64,000 bases of DNA from Ctena decussata (lineage: Eukaryota; Mollusca; Bivalvia; Lucinida; Lucinidae): NCBI GenBank assembly GCA_963989385.1, contig OZ022514.1, positions 27,941,222 through 28,005,221 on the forward strand, written 5' to 3'. Below the pieces are notes generated by a model, which did no database searches, was not told the origin of the DNA, and saw only the letters and a program-made list of their open reading frames with translations. The position numbers were made by a program, and so were the translations under genes. Below, one piece after another: positions 55,016 to 64,000 of this stretch (position 1 is its first letter; every line of letters starts with the position of its first letter).

Positions 55016-55762
55016 TCTGCAATGATACAGGGGTAACAACCTACGTCATATCGCGCGTGACAGAATTAATTACATGTATTCGACGGCCATTTTGAAGAAA
55101 CGCTGACAGATTTTCCGTTTGTAACATATAGGAGACAGGATTTTAACACAAGATAAAATGGCGAGTCGGTGCCTACATATGGTCCAGATATATAGGGCAT
55201 GATTCTTCAAAGGGTGAGAAATTATAAAACGCCTCACCACACTTTTGATGTGGACAGCTGAGATATACATGCATTAAGGGGCAGAGTCGATACAGATCAC
55301 TCTGGTGAATCGTTATCAGCAGCAAGTATTTTGTGGTGAATATTCTTGTAATATTGAGTCCAAAACATCTACAGCTTAAACAATATTTTATTCGCATACT
55401 TTAGATACAAACAGCAATTGTAGTATTACAAACAACAAGTAATATGCAAATGGGATTCAGAAAAAAGTCAACGGACTTATCTAAATCTGTATCCCAAGAT
55501 GCAAACATAATATAATTTTTTTATAAGTGATTTGAATGGAAAGAAGTGACTGTCAATAATCGTATGAAGAAAGGCATTTGGACATTGCAGACTTCTTAGT
55601 ACTAAATTCTCCACGGGGAGTGGACGGTGGTAAGCGCATTAACTACAATAATGTAAAGTGCAGATTGCTATTTGGAATGCAAATTGTTGAGCTTCATTTT
55701 TCTCGCCAAAGGTCCTAATATTAGATTTTATACAGAGTGGTTGCTTTTACTACGTTACATAA
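55016..55762. other. No gene recognised
   Basis: Unassigned. Short frames without domains. Confidence 0.5.
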
Positions 55763-56278
55763 AGGTAGGTTCCTGGACTAGCGATAACAATTATGTCCAC
55801 AAAATAATTTCGTCTTTTTCTGAGCGGTATTGAATTCTCCTTTTTTCTGAATTTGTTGCTACTGAGAAAGTCGTCAGATGTTGAAGAAGTTTATTTTCTT
55901 TCGTTGGAATTCCAGTTCTAAAAATAACTATGTTTATTATATCTATAAGTGCGCATTTCTGACGCCATTCTCCAAAGGTCAATACCCCTAGCCGTGAGCT
56001 CTCCTAGAGGTCCTGGCATGGCGGATGGGTTAAAACTATCCCAAAATGCAATGCAGTATGACGTCAGCTGCGTTATCTATTTTTGGCGCGAACTAAAAAT
56101 AGCGCTAACTGGTATGCGAAGCAGAGTTAGGAAATCCCTTGCAAAACAACTTTTCTAATATTTTTTTGATTTACACTTTTGAGTGAAACTTATTAATTCC
56201 CTTTTATAAGTGCTTTCCAACAACTTGGATGAAAGATCATCAAAATTATGATGCATTCCAAAGTACAGGAACCTACCT
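55763..56278. mobile_element. TTAA-flanked MITE, copy 2 (inverted)
   Basis: Same termini AGGTAGGTTCCTG/CAGGAACCTACCT as 10048-10586, in the opposite orientation. The right flank is TTAA (56279-56282); the left flank is ATAA (55759-55762), one base changed. 516 bp. Confidence 0.87.
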
Positions 56279-56439
56279 TTAAACGTTGATGATTGAAAGT
56301 ATAAATAAGATTCTTAGATAGGCAGAAGTTAAACAGGAGAAACTAGACCTCTTTTAGAAGACGATGAAAGTTTACGCGTTTCGTCAATAATGTAAATATG
56401 ATTTATCTAGTTACTGAATCTGAAATCGGTTAGATTTTA

Positions 56440-56830
56440 CAATATCATTTTGAACAGTTAAAAATATTTGCTTGTTTTGTTCGTACGGCAGTTCACTGTT
56501 CCCATATAACAGTACATTAAGCGTTGGTTCCCACAATTCAAACACAGCATTTATCAAATTCCGGTCTTAAATCAAGATATTAAGTACAAACAAAAAAGTA
56601 ATATTTAGTGTCCTCATTTGCCCCGCAAATGTACAACGGACTGTCAACTATATTTTTAGAAAACAGATGACTATTTAAGGAGCTGCAGTTTGTTCGAAGC
56701 CTCGAATGATAAATCTGTCCGAGGCGGTTGCCCACGTTAAAGAAATGCGGCGGCTGCAAAACATCAATAGGCACTAGGTCGACTAGATATTTGGTTGTTT
56801 CAGTGTTTGCCAAGCCTTCATTATGCAAAA
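56440..56830 (-). pseudogene. LINE ORF2 C-terminal relic
   Basis: The minus-strand translation shows LRTNCSSLNSHLFSKNIVDS, PLYICGANEDT and FFVCT, parallel to the relic at 7510-8165. Beyond the stop, near 56500-56560, CTVIWEQ and RTKQANIF still resemble the LINE tail. 5' truncated and stop-containing. Confidence 0.75.
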
Positions 56831-57064
56831 CAGTTACCTTATTAAGGCAGCTGATAAAACGATTATGACGTCAGCACTATGGCGTAGGTTGTCACCCTTG
56901 TGGATAGTTTAAGACTAAAGTAATAGTTGGGCTTATGCATTTAACCGCGAGGTGTTTTCATTTCCCCATGCTCAGGTCTTTCCAATCCATGCACCACGAG
57001 AGCGAATGACTAACACTTCGACACAGTAATACCATCAGCTCAAACTGTTCTCCCTTGCAGTTTA

Positions 57065-57399
57065 TGGGAGAGTCGGGTAACTTCGGACAGCAGGTAAATT
57101 CTGACACTGACATTTTTTCCTTTATATGTCAGTTGTATGGAACCACTGTGTCTGGAACTAAAACAAAACTATAACTGGCCAAACAGTGAAAATCATTATG
57201 AGCCGTTTCATCTGGATTTTCACTGTTTGCAATGGTATGTCCGAATATACCCGCCTGTCCGAATCATACTAATTTTACATTTTCTGATAGCTGAATTTAT
57301 ATCCAGTGATGGCTTTTATTAGAATAGAACAAAGTTTATTTTTTATCTGGCTTATAGTGTCCGAAATTACCCGCTGTCCGAAGTTACCCGACTCTCCCC
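57065..57399. mobile_element. TA-flanked MITE inserted in R7
   Basis: TIRs of about 43 bp start GGGAGAGTCGGGTAACTTCG and continue GACAGC(A/G)GGTAA with few mismatches. TA flanks both ends (57063-57064, 57400-57401). It interrupts an R7 relative (56940-57064). Internal GTCCGAA..TACCCGC words repeat. Tc1/mariner-like by target site. Confidence 0.85.
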
Positions 57400-57599
57400 T
57401 AGTTCCGAAAACCAGGCCTACTTTACATTAACTGTAAGGTAAAATCACGGACGAGACATCGAACCACGTGCGAGTTTGTTTGTGAGGCTATGTCACGTGC
57501 TAAGTTGTCGTTGCATTGGTCAGATATACGCTATCAGGTGACTTTGAGTGGCATTCTGGGTGTGGCTCGGAACTGTGTATTGGAATTAAAAGGATCAAG

Positions 57600-57965
57600 G
57601 TGGCGCCGATGATGGTATCACTTTGGACACAACTTACACATCGGCTCTCAGAAATTTAAAGACGACACAATGTTATTGGAATTCACCAACACATTGCGCA
57701 AAACAAGACATTACACATTTGCTTGTTGAAAGTTTATATATTAGAAAAAAATCAAATATCTCCCTTGCGCGTTTACCGATAAAAAGAAACATATCATACA
57801 ATAGCCGCTCACATATTTGCATAAAACATTATTTCTATATGCATATTTATTTAGAATAAACAATCAATGCTATGTTTTAGATCTGATAGATTTGGTCTTT
57901 GAAAGGAATTGTTTAGATTTTTATTGTACGAACTAGTTTTACATGTATTATTCCCCTTAGTCAAC
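57600..57965 (-). repeat. Interspersed repeat R2, minus copy 2
   Basis: GATGATGGTATCACTTTGGA and CTCAGAAATTTAAAGACGAC match 24120-24175. The far end ACATGTATTATTCCCCTTAG matches 24442-24461. Confidence 0.82.
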
Positions 57966-58059
57966 ACAATATGCCACAACCAAGTTGTTACACAAGGATA
58001 CAATTAGATCCCGCAGGCACGCGCCCGCAGGACACTAAAATACATGCGTAGGCTGGGTG

Positions 58060-58166
58060 CTGCCGACACACAGGGTTGAATCAACGTTGAATCGACGTTG
58101 ATTCAACCTCGTTGTGTTGAATTAGCGTCGAGTCAGTGTTGATTCAACGTTGTGTGCCCGGTGGGA
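58060..58166. mobile_element. ACGTTGA palindromic MITE
   Basis: Ends GTGCTGCCGACACACAGG on the left and TGTGTGCCCGGTGGGA on the right, with interior TTGAATCAACGTTGAATCGA-type words in both orientations. Relative of the CCCAGC..GGGCACA-ended family. Confidence 0.75.
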
Positions 58167-58223
58167 AGTTCCTGGAAAAATTCAGAACAAAAATGTGCAT
58201 GACTAGAATGATTAGAAATATAA

Positions 58224-58600
58224 GGGATAACTATACTCAAAATTGTCATTTGGGGAGGTAAATCGTCGTTTTTTTTGGTCGGAAATTTCGTTTTACGGCG
58301 ACGCGCCAGCGGAGCCGTAAAACGCAATTTGCGACCATAAAAACAACGATTTACCTCCCCAAATGACAATTTTCAATACAGTTATACCCATTCTAATGCA
58401 CTTTTCACATTACCTTTAAAAGTGTGCTACTTTTCACCCATAGCAAGCGCTTTCAGCTGCGTAAAACCATACGTCAGCCAATGAGAAGCGACGTTTCTTA
58501 AAGACGTCGGGTTTGCGACTGTATATCGCAGAATTTACCGTCGCAAATTTTTGACGTTATCCAATCAGACGTCGCGTCATATTTGTTAGTGCATTAGAAT
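58224..58600. mobile_element. Foldback plus adjacent short-TIR segment
   Basis: 58224-58301 and 58313-58390 form a near-perfect hairpin on AATTGTCATTTGGGGAGGTA. Directly adjacent, ATTCTAATGCAC at 58390-58401 pairs with GTGCATTAGAAT at 58589-58600. They may be parts of one element or two neighbouring ones. Confidence 0.7.
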
Positions 58601-59840
58601 TAGGATTCATTGTTCAAGGGGACGATCATGAGGTCATGGCAGTTGTTTCCCTTAAAGGAAAATTGCGGAGACGCATGGAGGTGTACTTATTATACATCTT
58701 AACACGTGGTGTGTGGTGTTCTCTTTCTCTCGATACTATGGTAATCTTAAGGGTTCATCACACCACCAAGTGGGTGGGGAATGGTCTGAAAACATACTTT
58801 GAAATGTTTTACTTATACTTGTGAAATATGAAGTTTTGCCTATCCCAAATGTAATTTCTATGTGTTAGCAAGATATATTGAGAGGAACTTTAAATATAAC
58901 ATTTAAAATGAGAAATTAGAGGAAAAATACAAGCTAGGTGGCCAGGACTTCCATTAGAACTCATAAACCAGAGATAATGGCATAAAACTATTTCGGCATG
59001 TTAAAAGTGTCAAGCATGAACTACAATCTCCCACAGTTGCAAAGCCTTTAAACTGTCTACTTTTTAAGAAACCCCTTCAATGTTGGCCTCGTGTATCATG
59101 AAGTCACTGAGGTCGCCATTTTTTCATTCATTAAAATTGTAAACAAAAACTTTCAGTATCCTTTCTCACTAAAGCAAGTACTGTACACTGCATGACTGTA
59201 TCAGTTAAAAGCAAGTACTATTCTTAATGCAAACATGTGCATGATATGGACGATCAAAGCACAGATGTTGACATTGTAGCAGTAAAATCTGTAGGGCCGT
59301 GGGTAAGTTTCTGCATTGTTTTGATGCTCACAAGAACACACGAGCCGCTTAACAATTTATTCTTGCGCATTTCGCGGGGTTGGTAAAACCCCGAACCACA
59401 TACCAAAATCCGGAACCAATTTCCCGGTACCAACCTCACAACAATATAGTTTGCATTAATTTAACAGCCTAAGTCTATCTTATTCATTGTCTTGTCACAG
59501 AATGCCCGGTCTTTGAATTCTGTCTCCGTGTCAAAGAAAAAAAATAATGAGAGAATATCGATGATGAAAATTGTGCTCCAGTACATGTTCAGAGTTCCCA
59601 AAATTAAGCATAAATTCACAATACAGTATCTAAATAGGTTTGAAATTTATGAATTTATATTTAGGAAAAAGCAGTATGATCATTAATCATAACACTGGGT
59701 GATTTTCCGCTTAAATTTACAGATGCAACTGTGGTACCGGAATCGGGTCCCGGCTTTTAATTTGCATTCTCGGCTTTTAGAATGCTGCATGGGAGACTAA
59801 TCTTGCTATCTTGAGTAACTCTTCGAGAAACAATAAATAA
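58601..59840. other. No gene recognised
   Basis: A ~1.2 kb stretch with short frames only. CGGGGTTGG..CCAACC and CCGGTACC-type words near 59385-59430 and 59730-59750 are not assignable. Confidence 0.45.
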
Positions 59841-59846
59841 TCGAAG

Positions 59847-60449
59847 TTGTACAAGATTTTACTTGCTATGCATCAGGGAGGCTTCTTTCATTCAAAGTGG
59901 TTGTTAAGTATAAAAGATAGTCTTATTTCAAGTGGTAATGATATTGTTTGGCAGTCTCAAGATAATGTACCTCTAAGCATTTCTAAATCAGTCAAGTTGA
60001 AACTCATTGAAAAATTCAAACATGAATGGAGTGAGTCTGTTTTTACTACTTCTAAATGCTTGAATTATAGAATATTTAAGTCTGAATTAGTTTTTGAGCA
60101 ACACTTCGATTTGTTGCCTGATGACTTGGCCTCCGCAATTTGTCATTTCAGGTGTTTAAATCATAAATTACCTATTGAAATTGGTAGGTTTTGGGGGGTT
60201 GAAAGGGACGATAGAATTTGTGAACTTTGTAGACTGAGCAAACTTGGTGATGAGTATCATTATTTATTGGAATGCACTTACTTTGGGGAGCAAAGAAGAA
60301 TGTATCTTCCCAGAGCTGTGTCCAAGCGTCCGAACACTGTCATTTTCGAGAGTATTATGAATAGTAAAGATTTACCTGCATTATTTAAACTAGGCAAATT
60401 TTGTAAGGAAATACTCAATACCTTTAAGGTAATTCATGGTAACTGGTAA
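59847..60449 (+). CDS. LINE ORF2 C-terminal domain, 5'-truncated
   Basis: An open frame of 200 codons (no in-frame ATG before residue 8; it opens after a stop at 59838-59840). It is the C-terminal tail of a non-LTR retrotransposon protein, downstream of the RT domain. A zinc-knuckle-like cluster C125-x2-C128-x9-H138-x4-C143 lies in RICELC..GDEYHYLLEC, preceded by HFRCLNHKLPIEIGR and followed by RPNTVIFESIM and LFKLGKFCKEIL. RT and endonuclease domains are missing upstream, so this is a truncated insertion, not a functional gene. No stop inside the 600 bp suggests moderate age. A different LINE family from the relics at 7.5 and 29.7 kb. Confidence 0.82.
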   Translation: MYKILLAMHQGGFFHSKWLLSIKDSLISSGNDIVWQSQDNVPLSISKSVKLKLIEKFKHEWSESVFTTSKCLNYRIFKSELVFEQHFDLLPDDLASAICHFRCLNHKLPIEIGRFWGVERDDRICELCRLSKLGDEYHYLLECTYFGEQRRMYLPRAVSKRPNTVIFESIMNSKDLPALFKLGKFCKEILNTFKVIHGNW

Positions 60450-61200
60450 CTCGCGTCAGTTTATCTATAATTAGTTAACATTCAATTTAAAAGTGAACCA
60501 GTACAAAGCTTCTGATATTACATATATTCCGAAATTGAGTGTCACATTTAATAGTATGCCATATAAGCAGGAGAGGCGACTCCGTTAGGGCCTGTCTTAC
60601 TGGTACTAGCGGAGTCGCCTTGCTTGTTTCAAGTTTTTCTTTAGTGCATACATGTGTTACACTCGGGGTTGGGGATGTTTGCTGATGGGTTTGTTGTTCT
60701 CCAGCAGAACATGTTGTGGCCCCTCTTTGGAGCTGTCCTGACGGAATGGCTCTAATGAGGGGTCATTGCCTTTGTTTTTGTGGCGACTTGTCCCTGGATT
60801 ATCAGTAGATAGTCTCAGGGTTCTATTCCATTTAAATCATTATCAGGAGGTTTGATTTATAATTCATTTGGCATCATTGCTCAGGATAGGGGTGGGTGGC
60901 ATATTGTTGCATAGAATCCTGTGTTGTCACTTCAGAATTACCACATCTGAGTCAGCTAGTTTGAGTGGTACTGATGAGGGATCAATTCAAGGTCTTCCTT
61001 AGAAAATGTTAAACGCTTCTCAAACCCCGCCCCTTATCTGGAGCTATGCGGTCTCTGATTGTCGTCATTCAATATGCTAGTCTGTTTTGAAGCTTTCTTC
61101 AAAATGTTTTTGATGTTATTTGTTATGTGTTAAAGTGCTTTTGGACCTATACCTCGGCTAGAGGTCTTGGTCTTTAATAAAATCTTCAAATCTTCGAATT
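60450..61200 (+). other. LINE 3' untranslated region
   Basis: Follows the LINE frame and ends with AATAAA at 61176-61181 and a short ATCTTCAAATCTTCG-type tail rather than long poly(A). A hairpin at 60574-60619 (GGCGACTCCGTTAG with CTAGCGGAGTCGCC) may be the RT recognition structure. Confidence 0.65.
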
Positions 61201-61559
61201 CAGATGATTAAAAAGATATGAAATATAGTTAATTACTATAGCGCTTAACAAAGGATTATTCCGTGTTTTCAAACAAAACAGTATGTGTTATAAATAATGA
61301 AATAAGGTGGGTAACTATATTTCATGTCGCATCTTTTTCCAGATGAGTTGTTAGGCCTTTCCGATTTTACTTTGAAAACATAAACAAATATGGAAACTTT
61401 CATTTTTCGCCAATATATTCTGAAGATAACGGTAATCGATTCAAGTATTGCTGAATAAAAACACAGACAATTGTTCTCTATCGGATGGTATGTAATACCA
61501 ATACTTTGGATTTCTACGTTACATTTTACCATCTATACCCTTCAAAATATCTAACGCCC

Positions 61560-63480
61560 AGTTTTAATGCATAATTCATATGCCGTGACATCTCATTGGA
61601 GCCGCGGCTCATTAATTAAAAAGTCCAGTTTTTCTGTTGAGATAGATTTTACACATGCTGTGCCACCTAAATAAAGCCGCTTGGTGGAAGCGTCTTAAAT
61701 GAGGTGCCACAACATATGTCTCTCTGGAGAACAAAGGAAACTCATTCAGAGGTTGCTTTGAGACACTCTCAACGTCTGGAACCCAGAATTTGAACTCGTA
61801 TAATCTAACTGTGGTATGTACATGTATGTCGCAATACTTTGGATTTCTACGTTATATTTTACCATCTATACCCTTCAAAATATCTAAAGCCCAGTTTGCA
61901 TGCATAATTCATATGCCGTGACATCTCATTGGAGCCGCCTTCTGTCGATGAAGCGTTTCCAATGAGGTGCAACAACGTATGTCTTTTGAAAACGAAGAAA
62001 ACTCCTATGGAGACGGTAGACCGCTATAGACATTCTGAACGTCTGGAGCCAGAGTAACAAGTCGTGTTATCTTTGATAGGTTGGTCACAATACTTAGGAT
62101 CTCTAAGGTAAATTTATCATCTAAAGCGTTCAAAATGAGTCAAACCAAGTTTTCGAACTGAGGGAAGTATTACACATGCTGTGACACCTCACTGTAGCCG
62201 CCTCAGCGAAGTGTTTTTAGTGAGGTGCCACAACCTATGCCTTTCTGGAAAACATACGAAAACTCTTCCAGAGATCACCATTAGACACTCTCAACGTCGG
62301 GCACCCAAAAGGATTTATCACCTAGCGTTCAATAGCGTTAAATAGTGTTCAATATAATCTACTAAGAAAAATTTTGCACATGCCGTGACACATATTGGGA
62401 CCACCTCGATGAAGCGTTTTCAGTGAGGTGTCACAACATGTGGATGACAAAGAAAACTCATTCAGAGACCGCCATAAGACACTCTAAGCATGTGGACCCA
62501 GAGTTTCAACTCGTATCATCTAACAATGGTATGTATACTATTAAAAAAAGTAGGGGATATTCAGATTTGAAAAATTATAGCTTCTACAACAAATGTGATA
62601 TCCGTATGAAACACCTACATGTAGTATCGATAAGATAAATATCTGTTAAGACACTTTACATGAAAGTTTGGACGATATTTTCTGTCACGTGATCTGCATA
62701 CAGTTAGTTTCAAACAGGGGGTCAGGACTAAAATGTGGTAAATTCGAACAAAAATTTATTCAAATTCTTCACCTAAGCTAACCTTTCAATGCATATTTTC
62801 GTTTTGTATGCTAAAAGATTTTTTTCCTCTTCAAAACGGTCATTTTGGGAAGAAAACCAGAAAACAAAAATCGTACAGGTGCAGCGAGTCACCGAAACAT
62901 TTAGACGTTTATGGCTTGCGCTCTTTATTTTTTCACCATCAAAATTGTAATGCAAAATGTCTTATCGAATATTTGTCTGATGGAAACTTGCCGTTTCAGA
63001 TGGATTTGATATTTTTTTTCTTATTAATACAATTTTTAATCTCTTAATATCCCCTATTTTTTGTGAACAGTATATTTTACGATTATCAGGATCTCTACGG
63101 TTGATTCAAAGTTCAGCTCATAAACTTTGGGAGGTTGTACGCATGGTATGATATTTCATAGGAAATGCCCCGACGAGGCGGTCCCAATGAAGGAGCACAA
63201 CATGTGCTCCTCAGGAGAACAAACAGAACTCCTATAGCCTAACCCAAAACACTCCCTTTGTCTGAAGCCCTGGCAATAATAATTCTTGTCGTATCAGGGA
63301 ACTGTGGCATGTATGTCGTGAGACGTGGAAATTGTACAGTATGCTAACTACGTACACAAATTAAAATAATGAAGATTAAGAGCTCAAACTAAGGCGAGTA
63401 GTCCAAGAAATTTGCACAAATACTGCAATCCCTCACTGAAACCGCCTCGGTGAAGCAGTCTCAGTGAGTCGCCTCAGCGT
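61560..63480. repeat. Divergent tandem repeat with conserved hairpin
   Basis: At least five or six units spaced about 205-265 bp apart in the first part. Each has a stem of the form TGACACCTCACTG...CAGTGAGGTGCCAC around a CCGCCTCG..GAAGCG loop. Positions are about 61655-61713, 61917-61970, 62178-62232, 62382-62440, 63155-63210 and 63425-63475. Flanks repeat AACTC..TCAGAGA and ACACTCTCAACGTCTGG. Spacer sequences are diverged while the paired arms co-vary. Confidence 0.75.
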
Positions 63481-63509
63481 GTAATGCCCTAGAAGGGGAA
63501 GAGAAATCA

Positions 63510-63654
63510 GGCCCCGAGGTTATAAAACTTAAGTACATTCTCAAACTCAAAATAAAGCATACTGATTGGCTGCTTCCGAGCACATACTCGGAAGCAGCCA
63601 ATTAGTGTGCTTTGTTTTGAATTTGAGATTATTCTCAAGTTTTATAACCTCGAC
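63510..63654. mobile_element. 145-bp MITE with GGCCCCGAG terminus
   Basis: The left end GGCCCCGAGGTTATAAAACT is shared with 6158-6395. The right end pairs (AGTTTTATAACCTCG). The core is a perfect hairpin TTGGCTGCTTCCGAG / CTCGGAAGCAGCCAA. Same ends as 6158-6395 but an unrelated core. Confidence 0.83.
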
Positions 63655-63989
63655 AATCTGACAATCATTGCAAATGAACCGAGAGCATGGGTTGTAACAT
63701 TATTATTACTATAAAGTTATTATTACTATAAATAAGACTAAGTTTCTGTTCAGTTTACTAACAACACGTTTCAACAGGTTTTATGCTTTAACCCTATTGT
63801 AAACTGGGGTAATTTGGCGATTGATTTTTTTTGCGAATAAAAAATGAAGACTATATTCATGAAATTTGGTACTCGAGACTCTCATGAGTCTTCTTTGAAA
63901 TAATAAATGCCCTGCATACTTACAATGTAGCGATTGTTTTACTTTTTGCAAAACTGCGTGATAGCAAAGTTAAAGGCAGGTAAACGTAT
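63655..63989. other. No gene recognised
   Basis: AT-rich; TTATTATTACTATAAA is duplicated near 63700-63731. No gene. Confidence 0.5.
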
Positions 63990-64000
63990 CCCAGCGGGCA
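63990..64000 (+). mobile_element. Start of a CCCAGC-ended palindromic MITE
   Basis: The last 11 bases, CCCAGCGGGCA, equal the left terminus of the family seen at 2155-2251. The element continues outside the window. Confidence 0.6.

Noticed and set aside
61560..63480. CRISPR-like array
   Set aside because: Repeats are long, diverged and unevenly spaced, spacers are repetitive, and the context is a eukaryotic nuclear genome without cas genes.

Overview
This 64 kb window reads as intergenic or intronic DNA of an animal nuclear genome, most likely a bivalve mollusc. That guess rests on AT-rich DNA without bacterial-style gene packing, abundant tRNA-derived SINEs (one with a V-SINE type body), many palindromic (foldback) MITEs, several LINE remnants and a metazoan Ty3/gypsy element. 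The bivalve assignment comes from remembered repeat style and is not proven. I found no host protein-coding gene, no convincing functional tRNA or rRNA gene and no CRISPR array. Nearly all structure here is mobile or repetitive DNA.

Layout. 1-10.9 kb: foldback elements, ACGTC-rich palindromes, degraded LINE 3' ends (2.5, 6 and 7.5-8.2 kb) interrupted by SINEs or a MITE with readable target-site duplications, a 210-bp palindrome carrying GATA repeats, and a TTAA-flanked MITE. 10.9-16.3 kb: the best-preserved object, an intact minus-strand Ty3/gypsy retrotransposon with identical 240-bp LTRs, a 5-bp duplication (AATCT), a tRNA-Ser-type primer site, a polypurine tract and one open gag-pol frame of 1352 codons. 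16.3-32.6 kb: foldback MITEs, a C-rich repeat, a 2.17-kb solo-LTR-like insertion inside an older repeat, several SINEs and a broken LINE reverse transcriptase. 32.6-33.05 kb: a 408-bp miniature LTR retrotransposon (TRIM) whose LTRs contain tRNA-like sequence with A and B boxes. 33-40 kb: SINEs and a TIR element with internal 297-bp tandem units. 40.9-42.6 kb: a MULE-like DNA element inserted in an older repeat whose uninterrupted copy is near position 1400. 44-50 kb: SINEs, palindromes and a 4.2-kb AT-rich non-coding stretch bounded by inverted repeats. 50-61.2 kb: more MITEs with well-preserved inverted repeats and a LINE 3' end with a 200-codon open frame. 61.5-63.5 kb: a divergent tandem repeat whose units share a hairpin. 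The last 11 bases start another copy of the CCCAGCGGGCA-ended palindromic family.

How the parts relate. The autonomous elements (gypsy element and LINEs) are the classes that supply enzymes to the non-autonomous ones (TRIM, SINEs, MITEs). Nesting gives relative ages: LINE older than inserted SINE or MITE; older repeat older than the MULE-like or solo-LTR insertion; the gypsy copy is the youngest datable event because its LTRs show no difference. The most unusual item is the TRIM with tRNA-like LTRs. It resembles in concept the plant Cassandra elements, which carry 5S rRNA promoter sequence in their LTRs.
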